This document shows, one piece after another, positions 9,035 to 18,289 of a stretch of 64,000 bases of DNA. Below the pieces are notes generated by a model. The model saw only the letters and a program-made list of their open reading frames with translations, searched no databases and was not told the origin of the DNA. Location: assembly GCA_002402585.1 (NCBI GenBank), contig DHGC01000054.1, forward strand, positions 1 through 64,000, in the 5' to 3' direction. This stretch comes from Erysipelotrichaceae bacterium UBA4808. Lineage in GTDB: Bacteria; Bacillota_I; Bacilli_A; Erysipelotrichales; Erysipelotrichaceae. The position numbers were made by a program, and so were the translations under genes. The number at the start of each line of letters is the position of its first letter. Position 1 is the stretch's first letter.

Positions 9035-9211
9035 TTTTGAACGACGTGCTTTCCGCGCTGCTTCTTGTTTTAATTTACGTTTAACTCCAGGTTTAACGTA
9101 GTATTCTCTTTTACGTGCTTCAGCGAGGGTACCGTTACGTGATACTGAACGTTTGAATCGGCGTAACGCTTCATCTAAACTCTCATTATCTTTCAAAATG
9201 ACTCTTGGCAT
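9032..9211 (-). CDS. rpsU: 30S ribosomal protein S21
   Basis: Small ribosomal subunit protein S21. The 59-residue product begins [19 protein letters not shown] and ends in an Arg/Lys-rich tail ([10 protein letters not shown]), with the family hallmark RREYYVKP-like segment seen here as [15 protein letters not shown] strong SD AAGGAGG precedes the ATG by 7-8 bases. It sits alone with its own promoter (9245-9272) and terminator, between deoC and phoH on the same strand. Short length explains why simple ORF cut-offs would miss it. Confidence 0.96.
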   Translation of the reverse strand: MPRVILKDNESLDEALRRFKRSVSRNGTLAEARKREYYVKPGVKRKLKQEAARKARRSK

Positions 9212-9244
9212 ATTCTCCCCTCCTTTCCTAAAGTTACCGTTGTA

Positions 9245-9272
9245 ATTATATCAAACTAAAGTGAAATTGCAA
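9245..9272 (-). promoter_or_regulatory. rpsU promoter
   Basis: Minus strand TTGCAA (9267-9272), 16-bp spacer, perfect TATAAT (9245-9250), placed between the end of deoC and rpsU. The best-formed vegetative promoter in this part of the window. Confidence 0.8.
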
Positions 9273-9273
9273 G

Positions 9274-9936
9274 TTAATATGATGAATTCGCGTTTAATCC
9301 CTGAACAAGTTTGACACCACTTGATGTCCCGATGCGATCTGCTCCAGCTTCAATCATTTTTTGCATGTCTTCCATGGAGCGAACGCCCCCTGCTGCTTTG
9401 ACTTTGCATTGGCCCTTGACGGTCTTTTTCATCAAAGCCACATCTTCAAATGTCGCACCTGCTGTTGAAAAACCTGTGGAAGTCTTAACAAAATGCGCTT
9501 TCGCTTCAACACAGAGCTCACATGCTCGAATCTTCTCTTCTTCACTTAACAAACAGGTTTCAATGATGACTTTTACAGTCTTCCCTTGTGCAGCTTCTAC
9601 AACTGCTCGGATATCCTTAAGTACAACATCATCCTGTTTATCTTTGAGCGCTCCGATGTTGATGACCATATCGAACTCATCCGCACCTTGTTCTAAAGCA
9701 ATCCGCGTTTCACTGGCTTTGCTTAGCGTCGAACTTGCACCTAAAGGAAACCCAATGACCGTACAAACTTTGACGTTAGAATCGTTCAATGCTTCACGAC
9801 ATTTAGCTACCCAATACGGATTCACACAAACTGATGCAAAAGCATGTGTTTTGGCTTCGAGACACAACTGTTGGATTTCGGATTGCGTCGCATTGGCTTT
9901 CAATAAGGTATGATCGATGTATTCATTGTATTTCAT
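9274..9936 (-). CDS. deoC: Deoxyribose-phosphate aldolase
   Basis: Class I aldolase cleaving 2-deoxyribose 5-phosphate to glyceraldehyde 3-phosphate and acetaldehyde in deoxynucleoside catabolism. 220 residues, normal length. The Schiff-base lysine is Lys151 in HFVKTSTGF; supporting residues include Asp in EFDMVINIG (about 88-90) and Lys180 in CKVKAAGG. Its ATG overlaps the murE stop by 4 bases, making it the last gene of the scpA-to-deoC run. That placement beside murE is not functionally obvious; a nucleoside importer is encoded elsewhere in the window. Confidence 0.97.
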   Translation of the reverse strand: MKYNEYIDHTLLKANATQSEIQQLCLEAKTHAFASVCVNPYWVAKCREALNDSNVKVCTVIGFPLGASSTLSKASETRIALEQGADEFDMVINIGALKDKQDDVVLKDIRAVVEAAQGKTVKVIIETCLLSEEEKIRACELCVEAKAHFVKTSTGFSTAGATFEDVALMKKTVKGQCKVKAAGGVRSMEDMQKMIEAGADRIGTSSGVKLVQGLNANSSY

Positions 9937-11387
9937 ACGAGATGCTCCTTTTCGATGATGATTTTTCTTAAGATTTCTTTGGTCGCCACATCATCCCCCA
10001 TCCAAGCTTCTTTTCCAAATTGGCGGGTAATGTAGCGTTCATTTCCTTTTGCTAAGATTAGAACGGTATCATTTTGATTGGCAAGCTCTAAAGCTTGCTG
10101 AATTGCATCATATCGATCCAAGACAATGATGTGATTCGCTTGTTGGATGCCTTCTGCAATTTCCTGAGCGATTTCAAGTGCGGATTCATTACGTGGGTCT
10201 TCTTCAGTGAGAATGATCATCTGACTGTATTTGTCTGCAATTGATCCTAGAATGGGTCTTTTCTTACGGTCACGTTTACCCGCTGAACCAAAGACACTGA
10301 TAATCTTATTATTAGACGACGTAATGGATTTTGCAAATGTAAAGATTTTTTCAAAGCCATCTGGTGTGTGTGCGTAATCAACAATGACATCAAAATTCTG
10401 ACCTTCTTGAATAACTTCCATTCGACCTTCTACTTGTGGTAGATCCACGAGCAATGGAATGATACTCTCAATCGCATAACCAGATTGATGTAAAGATGCA
10501 ATGATTGCTAAAAGATTAGAAATATTGAAAGAGGAAACGAAATTCGTCACTACGGGATAGCTTTGATTTAGAACACCAAGGTTGAATTGGGATTGCGTTG
10601 CTTTAATGATCAAATCCTTCGCTTGATAATCCGCTTCATGCTCAATACTATAACTGTATTTCCGTTGATTCACTTCATTAAAGAGGCGTGCACCATAGGG
10701 ATCATCGACATTGATGATGGCACAGCCATGTGTCTTGATGAGAGAGAACAAACGTTTTTTGGCAAGATAATAACTTTCGAAGTTACCATGATAATCTAAA
10801 TGATCATGCGTGAGATTCGTGAAAATCGTTATATCGAACTCCAACGCATCGACTCTTCTTTGGTCTAGACCTTGACTGGAAACTTCCATGCTTACAGCTT
10901 TCATTCCAGCTTTCAACATACGTCTCAACATCTTCAATGTCGGTACGGTCTCATCTGTCGTAAAATCCGGCTTTTCAATTACTTGACCATATTCAATGGA
11001 AATCGTACCACTGTAACCACAGACTCCAAAATGATTGTAGATTTCTTTGATGGTTTTTGCAATCGTACTCTTTCCATTGGTACCCGTGACCCCAATCATA
11101 TTCAATTTTTGATGAGGTTTATGAAAAAAGATGGCTGCTGTACGATTGAGTTCTTCTAGAACATCATTGACTTGAATGTATGTAATACTTTCTTGATGAA
11201 TAAGTGCATCACTGTGAACGATGACGATGGCTCCATTCGCAATCGCTTGGTCGACAAAACGATGACCATCATTGACCATCCCCTTGAGGCAATAAAAGAC
11301 CGCTTGTTTCATGGGTTTTCTTGAATCGGTCACCAAATCCTTTACTTCTATTTTAGGTGCTGTGCTAAATAATCGATTTAACTTCAT
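9933..11387 (-). CDS. murE: UDP-MurNAc-tripeptide synthetase MurE
   Basis: Cytoplasmic Mur ligase adding the third amino acid of the peptidoglycan stem peptide. 484 residues in three domains: N-terminal UDP-binding, central ATPase with GTNGKST at 102-108 and the carbamylated lysine in YYLAKK near 209-210, and a C-terminal ligand domain. The third-residue selectivity motif reads EEDPRNE at 395-401. It keeps the Arg of the meso-DAP-type DNPR motif but lacks its Asn, so lysine or diaminopimelate specificity cannot be decided from sequence. Start overlaps mtaB by 4 bases. Confidence 0.95.
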   Translation of the reverse strand: MKLNRLFSTAPKIEVKDLVTDSRKPMKQAVFYCLKGMVNDGHRFVDQAIANGAIVIVHSDALIHQESITYIQVNDVLEELNRTAAIFFHKPHQKLNMIGVTGTNGKSTIAKTIKEIYNHFGVCGYSGTISIEYGQVIEKPDFTTDETVPTLKMLRRMLKAGMKAVSMEVSSQGLDQRRVDALEFDITIFTNLTHDHLDYHGNFESYYLAKKRLFSLIKTHGCAIINVDDPYGARLFNEVNQRKYSYSIEHEADYQAKDLIIKATQSQFNLGVLNQSYPVVTNFVSSFNISNLLAIIASLHQSGYAIESIIPLLVDLPQVEGRMEVIQEGQNFDVIVDYAHTPDGFEKIFTFAKSITSSNNKIISVFGSAGKRDRKKRPILGSIADKYSQMIILTEEDPRNESALEIAQEIAEGIQQANHIIVLDRYDAIQQALELANQNDTVLILAKGNERYITRQFGKEAWMGDDVATKEILRKIIIEKEHLV

Positions 11388-12652
11388 AGAATTACTCTTT
11401 CCGCAATCAGATGATCGTTTTTAACATCTATAACTCTACACAAAACCCGTTGATTTAGCAAATCATGACCATTCTTCACAAGTACAGGTAGATATTCCGC
11501 ACTATAACCAAAACACATGTCTTCTTGTACTTCTTCAAGTAGAACCTCTATATCATGATTGACATAGTTAACCATTGTATTACGATGCATCTTATCCGAT
11601 AAGGCTTGTGCTATATGCACGCGTTCCTTTTTGACTTCATTTGTCCATTCTTCTTTATAAAACGAAGCTTTGGTTCCCTCGCGTTTCGAATAAGGAAATA
11701 CATGCATGAAACTAAGGTTCATTGCTTCTAATGAATGGAGTGATGTTTCGAATGCTTCTTTTGATTCGGTTGGAAAACCCACAATCAAATCGGTACTGAT
11801 CAATATTGAAGGAACCTGTTCACGAATCGCTTGAAGTCTTTGATTGAAATCACTTAAGGTATAGGGTCGATGCATGTCTTTCAATACATCATCACTAGCT
11901 GCTTGAATGGGTATGTGAAGATGTTTTGCTAAGCGTGGTTCATCCCTTAGTAATTCAATCATTTCATCGCTAACTTCCGTGATTTCAATCGATGATATGC
12001 GAATACGTGGTATCTTTGTTTCGATTAAAATTCTTTTTAAAAGTTGGACAAGATTTGATCCGATATCCAAACCATAACGTCCCGTATGAATGCCTGTCAA
12101 TGTGATTTCTTGGTGCTGATCCAAGGCATTGATCTGATCGAAGACCTTATCCATGTCCATGGAGCGCTCCCGACCTCGAGCAAATGGAATGATACAGTAA
12201 GTACAAAACTGATTACATCCATCTTGAATCTTCACATATGCTTTCTTTTGATGTTTGAAGGATTGAATCGGTAGATTTTCAAAGCTTCTTGGATAGGCAT
12301 AATCAACTTGATCACACTTTGCTTCGAGCAATTCAACCAAGCGATCTTTGTCTTTTGCTCCAATGAGTAAATCGATATCGTACTTATCTTTCAAAAAAGC
12401 ATGATGGGTCTGCACATAACAACCCACAACGACCACAAAAGCATCCGGATTGGTTCGTTTCGCTTGTGCAATTTTCTGGCGGCTTTTGAAACTGGCTGTA
12501 TTGGTAACGGTACAGGTATTGATGATCACCACATCCGTCTTCTCTTTAGGTAAGCCTTCTTGGTATCCTACGTCAAGGAGCTGTTGGCGATAGTATTCGG
12601 ATTCATAGGCATTGACCTTGCATCCGAGGGTTTGGATGAGAAATGTCTTCAT
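11384..12652 (-). CDS. mtaB: tRNA t6A37 methylthiotransferase MtaB
   Basis: Radical-SAM methylthiotransferase that converts t6A37 to ms2t6A37 in ANN-reading tRNAs. 422 residues. The N-terminal methylthiotransferase domain carries cluster cysteines C11, C47 and C78; the radical-SAM CxxxCxxC is C146-C150-C153 in GCNQFCTYC. A C-terminal TRAM-like domain follows. The short linker and absence of the long MiaB N-terminus favour MtaB; a MiaB paralogue is present at 31.4-32.8 kb. Overlaps neighbours by 4 bases on each side. Confidence 0.94.
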   Translation of the reverse strand: MKTFLIQTLGCKVNAYESEYYRQQLLDVGYQEGLPKEKTDVVIINTCTVTNTASFKSRQKIAQAKRTNPDAFVVVVGCYVQTHHAFLKDKYDIDLLIGAKDKDRLVELLEAKCDQVDYAYPRSFENLPIQSFKHQKKAYVKIQDGCNQFCTYCIIPFARGRERSMDMDKVFDQINALDQHQEITLTGIHTGRYGLDIGSNLVQLLKRILIETKIPRIRISSIEITEVSDEMIELLRDEPRLAKHLHIPIQAASDDVLKDMHRPYTLSDFNQRLQAIREQVPSILISTDLIVGFPTESKEAFETSLHSLEAMNLSFMHVFPYSKREGTKASFYKEEWTNEVKKERVHIAQALSDKMHRNTMVNYVNHDIEVLLEEVQEDMCFGYSAEYLPVLVKNGHDLLNQRVLCRVIDVKNDHLIAERVIL

Positions 12653-13425
12653 TTACTTTTCCTTGTTAATTTCTTTTGATATTTAATGAGTTGCTTTTTG
12701 GTTTTATCCTCGATAAGAGTCGATCTTAAAAGATACTCAATCGCTTCAAGTTCATGCTCTTCTAACATGGCTTGTGCAATAATTTCGAGTTCTTCTTTCA
12801 AAGGGATTAGCTTTCCAATAGATTTGCTCAAAGCAAAACGACGTAATTTTCTTGCGGCATTGATTTGATAAAGGCTTTTTGTGTTGGAATAGTAAAAAAT
12901 CACACTCTCATCATAACGTTTGATCACATGGATTTCGATATAGGCTTGTTTATAGGGTTCTAATCCATACTGTTCAATGTTGATTGTACGGTCTTTAAAA
13001 TTACGATAAAGTTTGAAATACTGTGGTAATTCCAGAATGGCAAGTTCTTTGTCATAGAGCGCATTCAGCAGTTCATCAAAGAAAGCAATCCAAATGTAGC
13101 TCCCATTGCTACTTTTAAAATAATGAAGATCATTTTTCAGTTCATCGTTTTTAAGGCTTATCAAGCGATTTCTTTCTTGATAGGATAAGTTATCCCAATA
13201 ATCAAACAAATCTCGTCTAGCGTCCTCAAAACACGCCTCCATGCGTGATTTATTCAACAAACCTTCATGAAAGATCAACGCATCGAAGAAATCACATTCT
13301 GATCTCATATTTACATCCAACTTATACAATGAAAAAACCTGCTTCATCTGCGCAAGTACTTGTTTTGTGCCGCGATCTTTATAAACATCGATCTTATTCG
13401 CTTTGAGTAGAATTCCTTCAATCAT
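12649..13425 (-). CDS. Uncharacterised operon protein
   Basis: I do not recognise this 258-residue protein. It has no signal peptide or clear membrane segment and looks soluble and mainly helical, with many Lys, Leu, Tyr and Glu, an aromatic central section (SYIWIAFFDELL, ILELPQYFKLYRNF) and a very basic C-terminus (KKQLIKYQKKLTRKSK). No P-loop, zinc-finger or common nucleotide motif seen. It is embedded between rsmE and mtaB with 4-base overlaps on both sides, so it is certainly translated with two RNA-modification genes. A role linked to ribosome or tRNA maturation would be a guess from context only. Confidence 0.85.
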   Translation of the reverse strand: MIEGILLKANKIDVYKDRGTKQVLAQMKQVFSLYKLDVNMRSECDFFDALIFHEGLLNKSRMEACFEDARRDLFDYWDNLSYQERNRLISLKNDELKNDLHYFKSSNGSYIWIAFFDELLNALYDKELAILELPQYFKLYRNFKDRTINIEQYGLEPYKQAYIEIHVIKRYDESVIFYYSNTKSLYQINAARKLRRFALSKSIGKLIPLKEELEIIAQAMLEEHELEAIEYLLRSTLIEDKTKKQLIKYQKKLTRKSK

Positions 13426-14147
13426 CGTTGGTGTTCCTCAAACATAAAATCAACCGCACTCAAAATATATAAACTCGCCGTTTCAGCTCTTAGGATGCGT
13501 GCCCCCAAATGAACGATATTGAAGCCCATTTCTTTTAATTGCTCAATCTCACTTGGGTCGAAACCACCTTCTGGACCACAAACGAGTGTGATCGATTGCT
13601 TTGGGTGCAATACATCTTTGATAAAATGTGCACTTTCATTCTCATAACAAACTAGATTGTTATCCGAAAGATAAGCTTTAATTTCATCGATTGTGATCAC
13701 ATCCATGAGTTCAGGAACATATGTACGTTTACTCTGCTCAGAAGCTTCTTGCATGATTTTCTGATAACGAACACGCTTGTGCTGGCTTTCAGTCTTATCC
13801 CATTTAACGACATTACGTCGCAATATCAAGGGTACGACACGATAAACACCCAACTCTGTTGCTTTTTGAAGTAAAAACTCCCAACGCTCCTTACGAATCA
13901 AGGCTTGAATCAAGGTGACCTTGATTTTCATCTCACTGCTTTGCTTAAGAAATTCAATTGGTGTCGCAAAAGCATTGGACACTTGAACTTCTAACCGACA
14001 CAGAGCACGCTTTTGGTCCGCATCAACACAAACCACTTTTTGACCGCTTTGATAGCGTAAGACGTTGATGCATTGGTGCGTCTGTTCTGGATCAAGTGAA
14101 AAAGCTTGATTCAGAGTCAAGCTTGTCTTTACAAAAAACTGCTGCAT
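13422..14147 (-). CDS. rsmE: 16S rRNA m3U1498 methyltransferase RsmE
   Basis: SPOUT-class methyltransferase that methylates U1498 of 16S rRNA. 241 residues: an N-terminal PUA-like RNA-binding domain (about 1-70) and a C-terminal trefoil-knot domain with the SAM-binding motifs VCGPEGGF, HLGARILRAETA typical of RsmE. Starts on the last base of the rluB stop codon and ends with a 4-base overlap into the next gene. In Bacillus rsmE is also followed by mtaB; here an extra gene lies between them. Confidence 0.96.
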   Translation of the reverse strand: MQQFFVKTSLTLNQAFSLDPEQTHQCINVLRYQSGQKVVCVDADQKRALCRLEVQVSNAFATPIEFLKQSSEMKIKVTLIQALIRKERWEFLLQKATELGVYRVVPLILRRNVVKWDKTESQHKRVRYQKIMQEASEQSKRTYVPELMDVITIDEIKAYLSDNNLVCYENESAHFIKDVLHPKQSITLVCGPEGGFDPSEIEQLKEMGFNIVHLGARILRAETASLYILSAVDFMFEEHQR

Positions 14148-14878
14148 TATTTTAAGACTCCATTGTTGGCTAACTCACGTAATTGTTTTACTTCAAAAGG
14201 TTTCAAGCGACGATATTCACCGGGTCTTAAGTCTTTGCAATCCACGAATGCAAGTTTAGATCGATGTAAACGTGTCACATTAAATCCAAGTGCCTCCATC
14301 ATGCGTTTGATTTGACGATTCTTACCTTCTTGGATCGTAAGTTCCATTTCACTTGTCTGCTTCGCAATATTTTTCTTAGTGATATAAACTTTGGACGGTA
14401 AAGTTACGGTCCCATCATCTAATTTAATGCCCTTTTCTAATTGTTTGATTTGAGCTGTCCTCAAGATGCCATCAATTGAGACTTCATAGAGTTTTGATAG
14501 GTGAAACCGTGGATGCGTCATTTCATTTGCAAACTCACCATCATTGGTTAGAAAAAGCACACCACTGGTATCATAATCCAAGCGTCCTACAGGAAAAATG
14601 CGTTCGGATACATTAAGAAGACTAACAACCGTTTGACGATCATGTTCATCATTAAGGCTGCAGATGACCTTTTTGGGCTTGTGCAAAAGATAATAGACTT
14701 TATTCTCTCCTTCGACTTTTTTACCATCGAATTTGACAACAGCGCCTTTCTTTACAATAAAACCTAAGGTAGTGATCACTTCACCATCGACTTCAACACG
14801 TCCTGCAAGAATCAATTCCTCCGCTTTACGACGCGAAGCGATTCCTGCACGTGCTAATATTTTCTGTAATCGTTCCAT
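14147..14878 (-). CDS. rluB: 23S rRNA pseudouridine synthase RluB
   Basis: RsuA/RluB-family pseudouridine synthase. 243 residues from ATG 14878, which gives the classical start MERLQKILARAGIASRRKAE with an S4 RNA-binding domain (about 1-60). The catalytic aspartate is in GRLDYDTSG. The frame is open further upstream into scpB, but that region is scpB coding. The start lies 4 bases after the scpB stop, the same scpA-scpB-rluB order seen in many Bacillota. RluB is preferred to RsuA by context. Confidence 0.93.
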   Translation of the reverse strand: MERLQKILARAGIASRRKAEELILAGRVEVDGEVITTLGFIVKKGAVVKFDGKKVEGENKVYYLLHKPKKVICSLNDEHDRQTVVSLLNVSERIFPVGRLDYDTSGVLFLTNDGEFANEMTHPRFHLSKLYEVSIDGILRTAQIKQLEKGIKLDDGTVTLPSKVYITKKNIAKQTSEMELTIQEGKNRQIKRMMEALGFNVTRLHRSKLAFVDCKDLRPGEYRRLKPFEVKQLRELANNGVLK

Positions 14879-14882
14879 TTGT

Positions 14883-15428
14883 TTACTCAAACAGCTGATG
14901 TTCGCTGCTTTCCTCTTGATAGTTTGGAAGATTCGGTAATTCATTCAAACTCATAAGTTTGAACAAATCTAAAAATTCTTCCGTAATCTCATACAAGATC
15001 GGTCTTCCCGCATTTTCAGATCGACCTGCTTCACGAATCAAATCTTGAGCTTGAAGCTTCTTTAACATCATCTCACAACCGACACCACGAATCTCTTCAA
15101 TTTCCATACGCGTGATGGGTTGTTTATAAGCAATGATCGCCAAAGTCTCAAGCGCAGATTGCGAAAGTTGGCGGGATTTGGTCAATGTGATGATCCGCTG
15201 CACATAATCATGTACGGCAGCTTTTGAAATGAACTTATAGCGATTTTGAATGGAAATCAATTCAAAGCCACGATCTTCATTCTGATACGCATTCACCATC
15301 TCATCCAAGATGTTTCGAATATAATCTTCTCCTAGGTCCAAGGCTTCTGATAATTGTGCTAAACTGATGCCTTCTTCACCAAAAACGAAGATGATGCCTT
15401 CGATGATGGCTTTAAGTGTTATATCCAT
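14883..15428 (-). CDS. scpB: Segregation and condensation protein ScpB
   Basis: Winged-helix kleisin-interacting subunit of the SMC-ScpAB condensin, needed for chromosome segregation. 181 residues from ATG 15428, chosen because it follows an AGGGGG-type SD and begins MDITLKAIIEGIIFVFGEEG as in the family. Two tandem winged-helix domains; the segment SALETLAIIAYKQPITRMEIEEIRGV is the family hallmark. It overlaps the scpA end by 17 bases. Confidence 0.97.
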   Translation of the reverse strand: MDITLKAIIEGIIFVFGEEGISLAQLSEALDLGEDYIRNILDEMVNAYQNEDRGFELISIQNRYKFISKAAVHDYVQRIITLTKSRQLSQSALETLAIIAYKQPITRMEIEEIRGVGCEMMLKKLQAQDLIREAGRSENAGRPILYEITEEFLDLFKLMSLNELPNLPNYQEESSEHQLFE

Positions 15429-16155
15429 AAGCAATCCCCCTTCTGAAATGAACTTCTTGATCATTGAAACTGAAACTAAGAAGATTGCGACGATTGAGTT
15501 CAAGAATCGCCAAGAACGTTACGATCAAAACAGCTCGATCTTGAACATCTTGAATCATGTCATCGAATGAAAACGGTTCAACTAAGTTCATGATCATTCC
15601 AATCAACTGATCACCTCGATCATCAATTGACAGTTCTGTCTTTGTGATCTTAACCTGCATCGGATGTGTGTAATTAAAGCGTTCCAAACACTTCTGCATC
15701 GCTTTCAACAAATCACTTTGATTACCATGCGTAAAACGAATGTTTTCATCATCCGCCATTTGAATGATCTGGCGTTCAATCGGTTTCTCCAATTGCTTCT
15801 GACGCTCTAAAAAGCGTTCATTCAACATCTGTGAAATATCTTTGAATTGTTGATATTCAATCAAACGTCGAACCAATGCATCTTTTGGATCTTCTTCGTA
15901 TTCATTGACTTCCAATGGCTTTGGATCCACAGGCAAGCACTTCTTGGACTTATATTCCAAAAGCGCAGCCAATTCATAGAGATACTCACTTGCGATTTCT
16001 AATTTATCTTCAACAGCATTTAAGTATTGAATGTATTGCTCAATCAAAACATCCATCGCCAAGTCAAAAAGATCCAACTTCTTTTCTTTGATGAGATGAA
16101 GCATGAGATCTAAGGGACCGGTAAATTGTTCAAGTGTGACAGTGAATTTTTGCAT
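15412..16155 (-). CDS. scpA: Segregation and condensation protein ScpA
   Basis: Kleisin subunit of SMC-ScpAB. 247 residues. The ATG at 16155 gives MQKFTVTLEQFTGPLDLMLHLI, the standard kleisin N-terminus; the upstream 48 codons in frame run back through the promoter into the preceding gene and are not coding. The C-terminal winged helix ends in a motif resembling AILELNRRNLLSF. There is no Shine-Dalgarno: a TATAAT ends only 9 bases before the ATG, so the message appears leaderless or nearly so. First gene of the run scpA-scpB-rluB-rsmE-unknown-mtaB-murE-deoC. Confidence 0.95.
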   Translation of the reverse strand: MQKFTVTLEQFTGPLDLMLHLIKEKKLDLFDLAMDVLIEQYIQYLNAVEDKLEIASEYLYELAALLEYKSKKCLPVDPKPLEVNEYEEDPKDALVRRLIEYQQFKDISQMLNERFLERQKQLEKPIERQIIQMADDENIRFTHGNQSDLLKAMQKCLERFNYTHPMQVKITKTELSIDDRGDQLIGMIMNLVEPFSFDDMIQDVQDRAVLIVTFLAILELNRRNLLSFSFNDQEVHFRRGIAYGYNT

Positions 16156-16164
16156 GACTGGTTT

Positions 16165-16192
16165 ATTATACCAAAATAACGCTAAGATACAA
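16165..16192 (-). promoter_or_regulatory. scpA promoter close to the start codon
   Basis: Minus strand TTGTAT (16187-16192), 16-bp spacer, TATAAT (16165-16170). Nine bases separate the -10 from the scpA ATG, predicting a 5' leader of only a few bases. Confidence 0.7.
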
Positions 16193-16198
16193 AAAGCT

Positions 16199-16840
16199 TT
16201 ATGACATCCTGCTTTGCAGCTCCTGCTTAAGCTCATCAATGGAATTATCACGATACTCTTCATGATGAAGCGGTAAACGAACATCGATCGTAACAGCATG
16301 CATGTTCCCTTTGATCATGATGTTTTTCGAGTTTTCAAAAACAACGGGGATGATGGTCTTTTGATGGGTTTGACAATAATGGAAGAAACTATCATTGATG
16401 TTTGAACCCTTATCATTGATGAAAACAAATAGATTCTTAGACGATCTTATGATTTGATTAAGATGATCATCATGTAGGACAAATGAATAGTTAGACAAAT
16501 CAACAAATTGGGACTGGATACGTTTGAACCATATCTTCATGTAAGGCAATCTTGTTTCCATACCAAAAATAAAACTGATGTCTACAGGAATCTGCGCCAA
16601 TACCAAAGCGGCTTCGTAATCATTGGAAGATCGTGCAATGAACACATGGCCATCCTCAAGTGGAATATGATTCTTATGTGTCATCTCTGCTTTAACTTTA
16701 ATCAAACGCAGTAAGATCGTCGCAATGACTTTTGCTGTATATTGGTTCAGTTCGATGTCATCTTTGCGAACATGAAGCAAACTCAACATAAAGGAAGGAT
16801 AATAGATGATCATTTTGATCCACAAAAAAAGATGTTTCAT
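16199..16840 (-). CDS. Degenerate PlsC-like acyltransferase protein
   Basis: 213 residues resembling the 1-acylglycerol-phosphate acyltransferase fold: a hydrophobic N-terminus, then a region aligning with PlsC motifs. The catalytic NHxxxxD motif is replaced by RSSNDYE (about 70-76), and the substrate-binding FPEGTRS is replaced by FINDKGS (about 140-146). The overall pattern, including a strand-rich IPVVFE before the end, supports homology, but the His-Asp pair is missing, so catalysis by the known mechanism is unlikely. It overlaps folA by 4 bases and ends just before the scpA promoter. The family call is tentative. Confidence 0.55.
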   Translation of the reverse strand: MKHLFLWIKMIIYYPSFMLSLLHVRKDDIELNQYTAKVIATILLRLIKVKAEMTHKNHIPLEDGHVFIARSSNDYEAALVLAQIPVDISFIFGMETRLPYMKIWFKRIQSQFVDLSNYSFVLHDDHLNQIIRSSKNLFVFINDKGSNINDSFFHYCQTHQKTIIPVVFENSKNIMIKGNMHAVTIDVRLPLHHEEYRDNSIDELKQELQSRMS

Positions 16841-17310
16841 TGTTTCTTCTCATACATTTTGAAGACAAAGGCTTCAAATGTTTCTATTTTAATGATGTCG
16901 TAATCATTGTCATCGAAATGCGGAAAGAACGTATCACAGGTGAATGTCCCTTTGATGTGACTGATCGCAAGATATTTGGCATAAGGTAAAGCTTGGGCAT
17001 AGACAATGGCTCCACCGATGACATAGATCATCTCTTCGGAATTTGAATTTTCTTTAAAGAAAGTTTCTATATCGTCTATGACTTCAAGATTTTTTTCATC
17101 TTTCAATAGCTCAGGGTGATGCGTCACAACAAGATTTCTTCGTTTTGGCAAGGCTTTCCCAATGCTTAGAAAGGTCTTCTTACCCATCAAGATCGTGTGA
17201 TGAAGGGTCATGTTTCTAAAGTGGATTAAATCCTCTTTGATGTGCCAGGGTAAGCTTCCATTCAAGCCAATACCACCCTGTTCATCCATCGCAACGACAC
17301 ATGTAATCAT
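16837..17310 (-). CDS. folA: Dihydrofolate reductase
   Basis: NADPH-dependent reductase regenerating tetrahydrofolate. 157 residues, typical length. Family marks: N-terminal [27 protein letters not shown] with the catalytic acidic residue in the KEDLIHFR helix, GKKTFLSIG nucleotide-binding segment, and [15 protein letters not shown] overlaps the thyA stop by 4 bases, the classical thyA-dfrA pair in which DHFR recycles the dihydrofolate made by ThyA. Confidence 0.97.
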   Translation of the reverse strand: MITCVVAMDEQGGIGLNGSLPWHIKEDLIHFRNMTLHHTILMGKKTFLSIGKALPKRRNLVVTHHPELLKDEKNLEVIDDIETFFKENSNSEEMIYVIGGAIVYAQALPYAKYLAISHIKGTFTCDTFFPHFDDNDYDIIKIETFEAFVFKMYEKKQ

Positions 17311-18179
17311 ACGCTCACCTTTGCTTTAATTGCTGGATGGGATTGATAATCCAATAACTCAATGTCTTCATACTTGAAATCTTCGATGTCTTTGATCATC
17401 GGATTCAATCGTAAATGAGCCAAAGGTAATGGATCACGGCTCAACTGTAGGGCTACTTGTTCCATATGGTCATTGTAGATATGAACATCACCAAAAGTAT
17501 GTACGAACTCTCCAACTTCCAAATCACAGGCTTGTGCGATCAGATGTGTAAACAAGGCATAAGAGGCAATATTGAAAGGTACACCTAAAAAAACATCCGC
17601 TGAGCGTTGATATAATTGACAAGACAAACGTTTCTGATCAGAAGATACATAGAATTGCATCATCATATGACAAGGTGGCAAGGCCATATTTTCTAACTCA
17701 GCAGGATTCCAAGCGCTGATGATATGTCGTCTTGAAAAAGGATTATGACGAATGCCTTCAATCAATTGCTTTAATTGATCGACGCCATTGAAGTCCCGCC
17801 ATTGCTTACCATATACGGGTCCTAGATTGCCATGTTTATCTGCAAACACTTGATCGTTTTTGATACGCTCTACGTATTCATCCAAACTTTCATTACCATA
17901 CTCATCTGATTTAACGTAGCGTTCATAAGGCCACTCATTCCAGATTCTTACATTATTCAAGACTAATGGTCGGATATTAGTTGATCCTGTGATGAACCAA
18001 AGCAACTCATGGACAACGGATTTGAAATGTACTTTTTTTGTTGTTAGGAGCGGAAATCCTTCCGCCAAATCAAAGCGCATTTGATAGCCAAAAATCGAGC
18101 GAGTACCGGTCGATGTACGATCAAGGCGTTCCGTTCCCTTTGCAAGAATTTCATTTAATAAAGCGTGATATTGTTTCAT
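17307..18179 (-). CDS. thyA: Thymidylate synthase ThyA
   Basis: Converts dUMP to dTMP using methylene-tetrahydrofolate. 290 residues from ATG 18179, which gives [15 protein letters not shown]; an upstream in-frame extension crosses the promoter. The nucleophilic cysteine is in [13 protein letters not shown], with dUMP-binding [21 protein letters not shown] and the R-rich RTGT-like [12 protein letters not shown]. The SD (AAGGG) is weak. A TATAAT at 18199-18204 lies just upstream. First gene of thyA-folA-acyltransferase-like. Confidence 0.97.
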   Translation of the reverse strand: MKQYHALLNEILAKGTERLDRTSTGTRSIFGYQMRFDLAEGFPLLTTKKVHFKSVVHELLWFITGSTNIRPLVLNNVRIWNEWPYERYVKSDEYGNESLDEYVERIKNDQVFADKHGNLGPVYGKQWRDFNGVDQLKQLIEGIRHNPFSRRHIISAWNPAELENMALPPCHMMMQFYVSSDQKRLSCQLYQRSADVFLGVPFNIASYALFTHLIAQACDLEVGEFVHTFGDVHIYNDHMEQVALQLSRDPLPLAHLRLNPMIKDIEDFKYEDIELLDYQSHPAIKAKVSV

Positions 18180-18198
18180 AATTTTAACCCTTGTCATC

Positions 18199-18226
18199 AT
18201 TATAACACGATTCAAAATAGACAAAA
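18199..18226 (-). promoter_or_regulatory. thyA promoter
   Basis: Minus strand TTTTGT (18221-18226), 16-bp spacer, TATAAT (18199-18204), about 19 bases before the thyA ATG. The -10 is perfect, the -35 poor. Confidence 0.6.
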
Positions 18227-18246
18227 GATGGGATGGAATAATCCTC

Positions 18247-18283
18247 TAAATAAAAATCTTTCAGCTCAACTAGCCTGAAAGAT
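18247..18283 (-). terminator. ssb terminator
   Basis: Nine-base-pair stem ATCTTTCAG/CTGAAAGAT with a 10-base loop, followed on the minus strand by TTTTTATTT, six bases after the ssb stop. Confidence 0.8.
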
Positions 18284-18289
18284 AGCTTC

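Noticed and set aside
9311..9913. A 200-codon plus-strand open frame across deoC
   Set aside because: It is the reverse shadow of deoC, whose product has all catalytic motifs; the plus-strand translation has no recognisable features and no ribosome site.
13714..13732. SOS-box-like GAACATATGTAC inside rsmE
   Set aside because: It lies in coding sequence, departs from the consensus in the second half-site and is not near a promoter.
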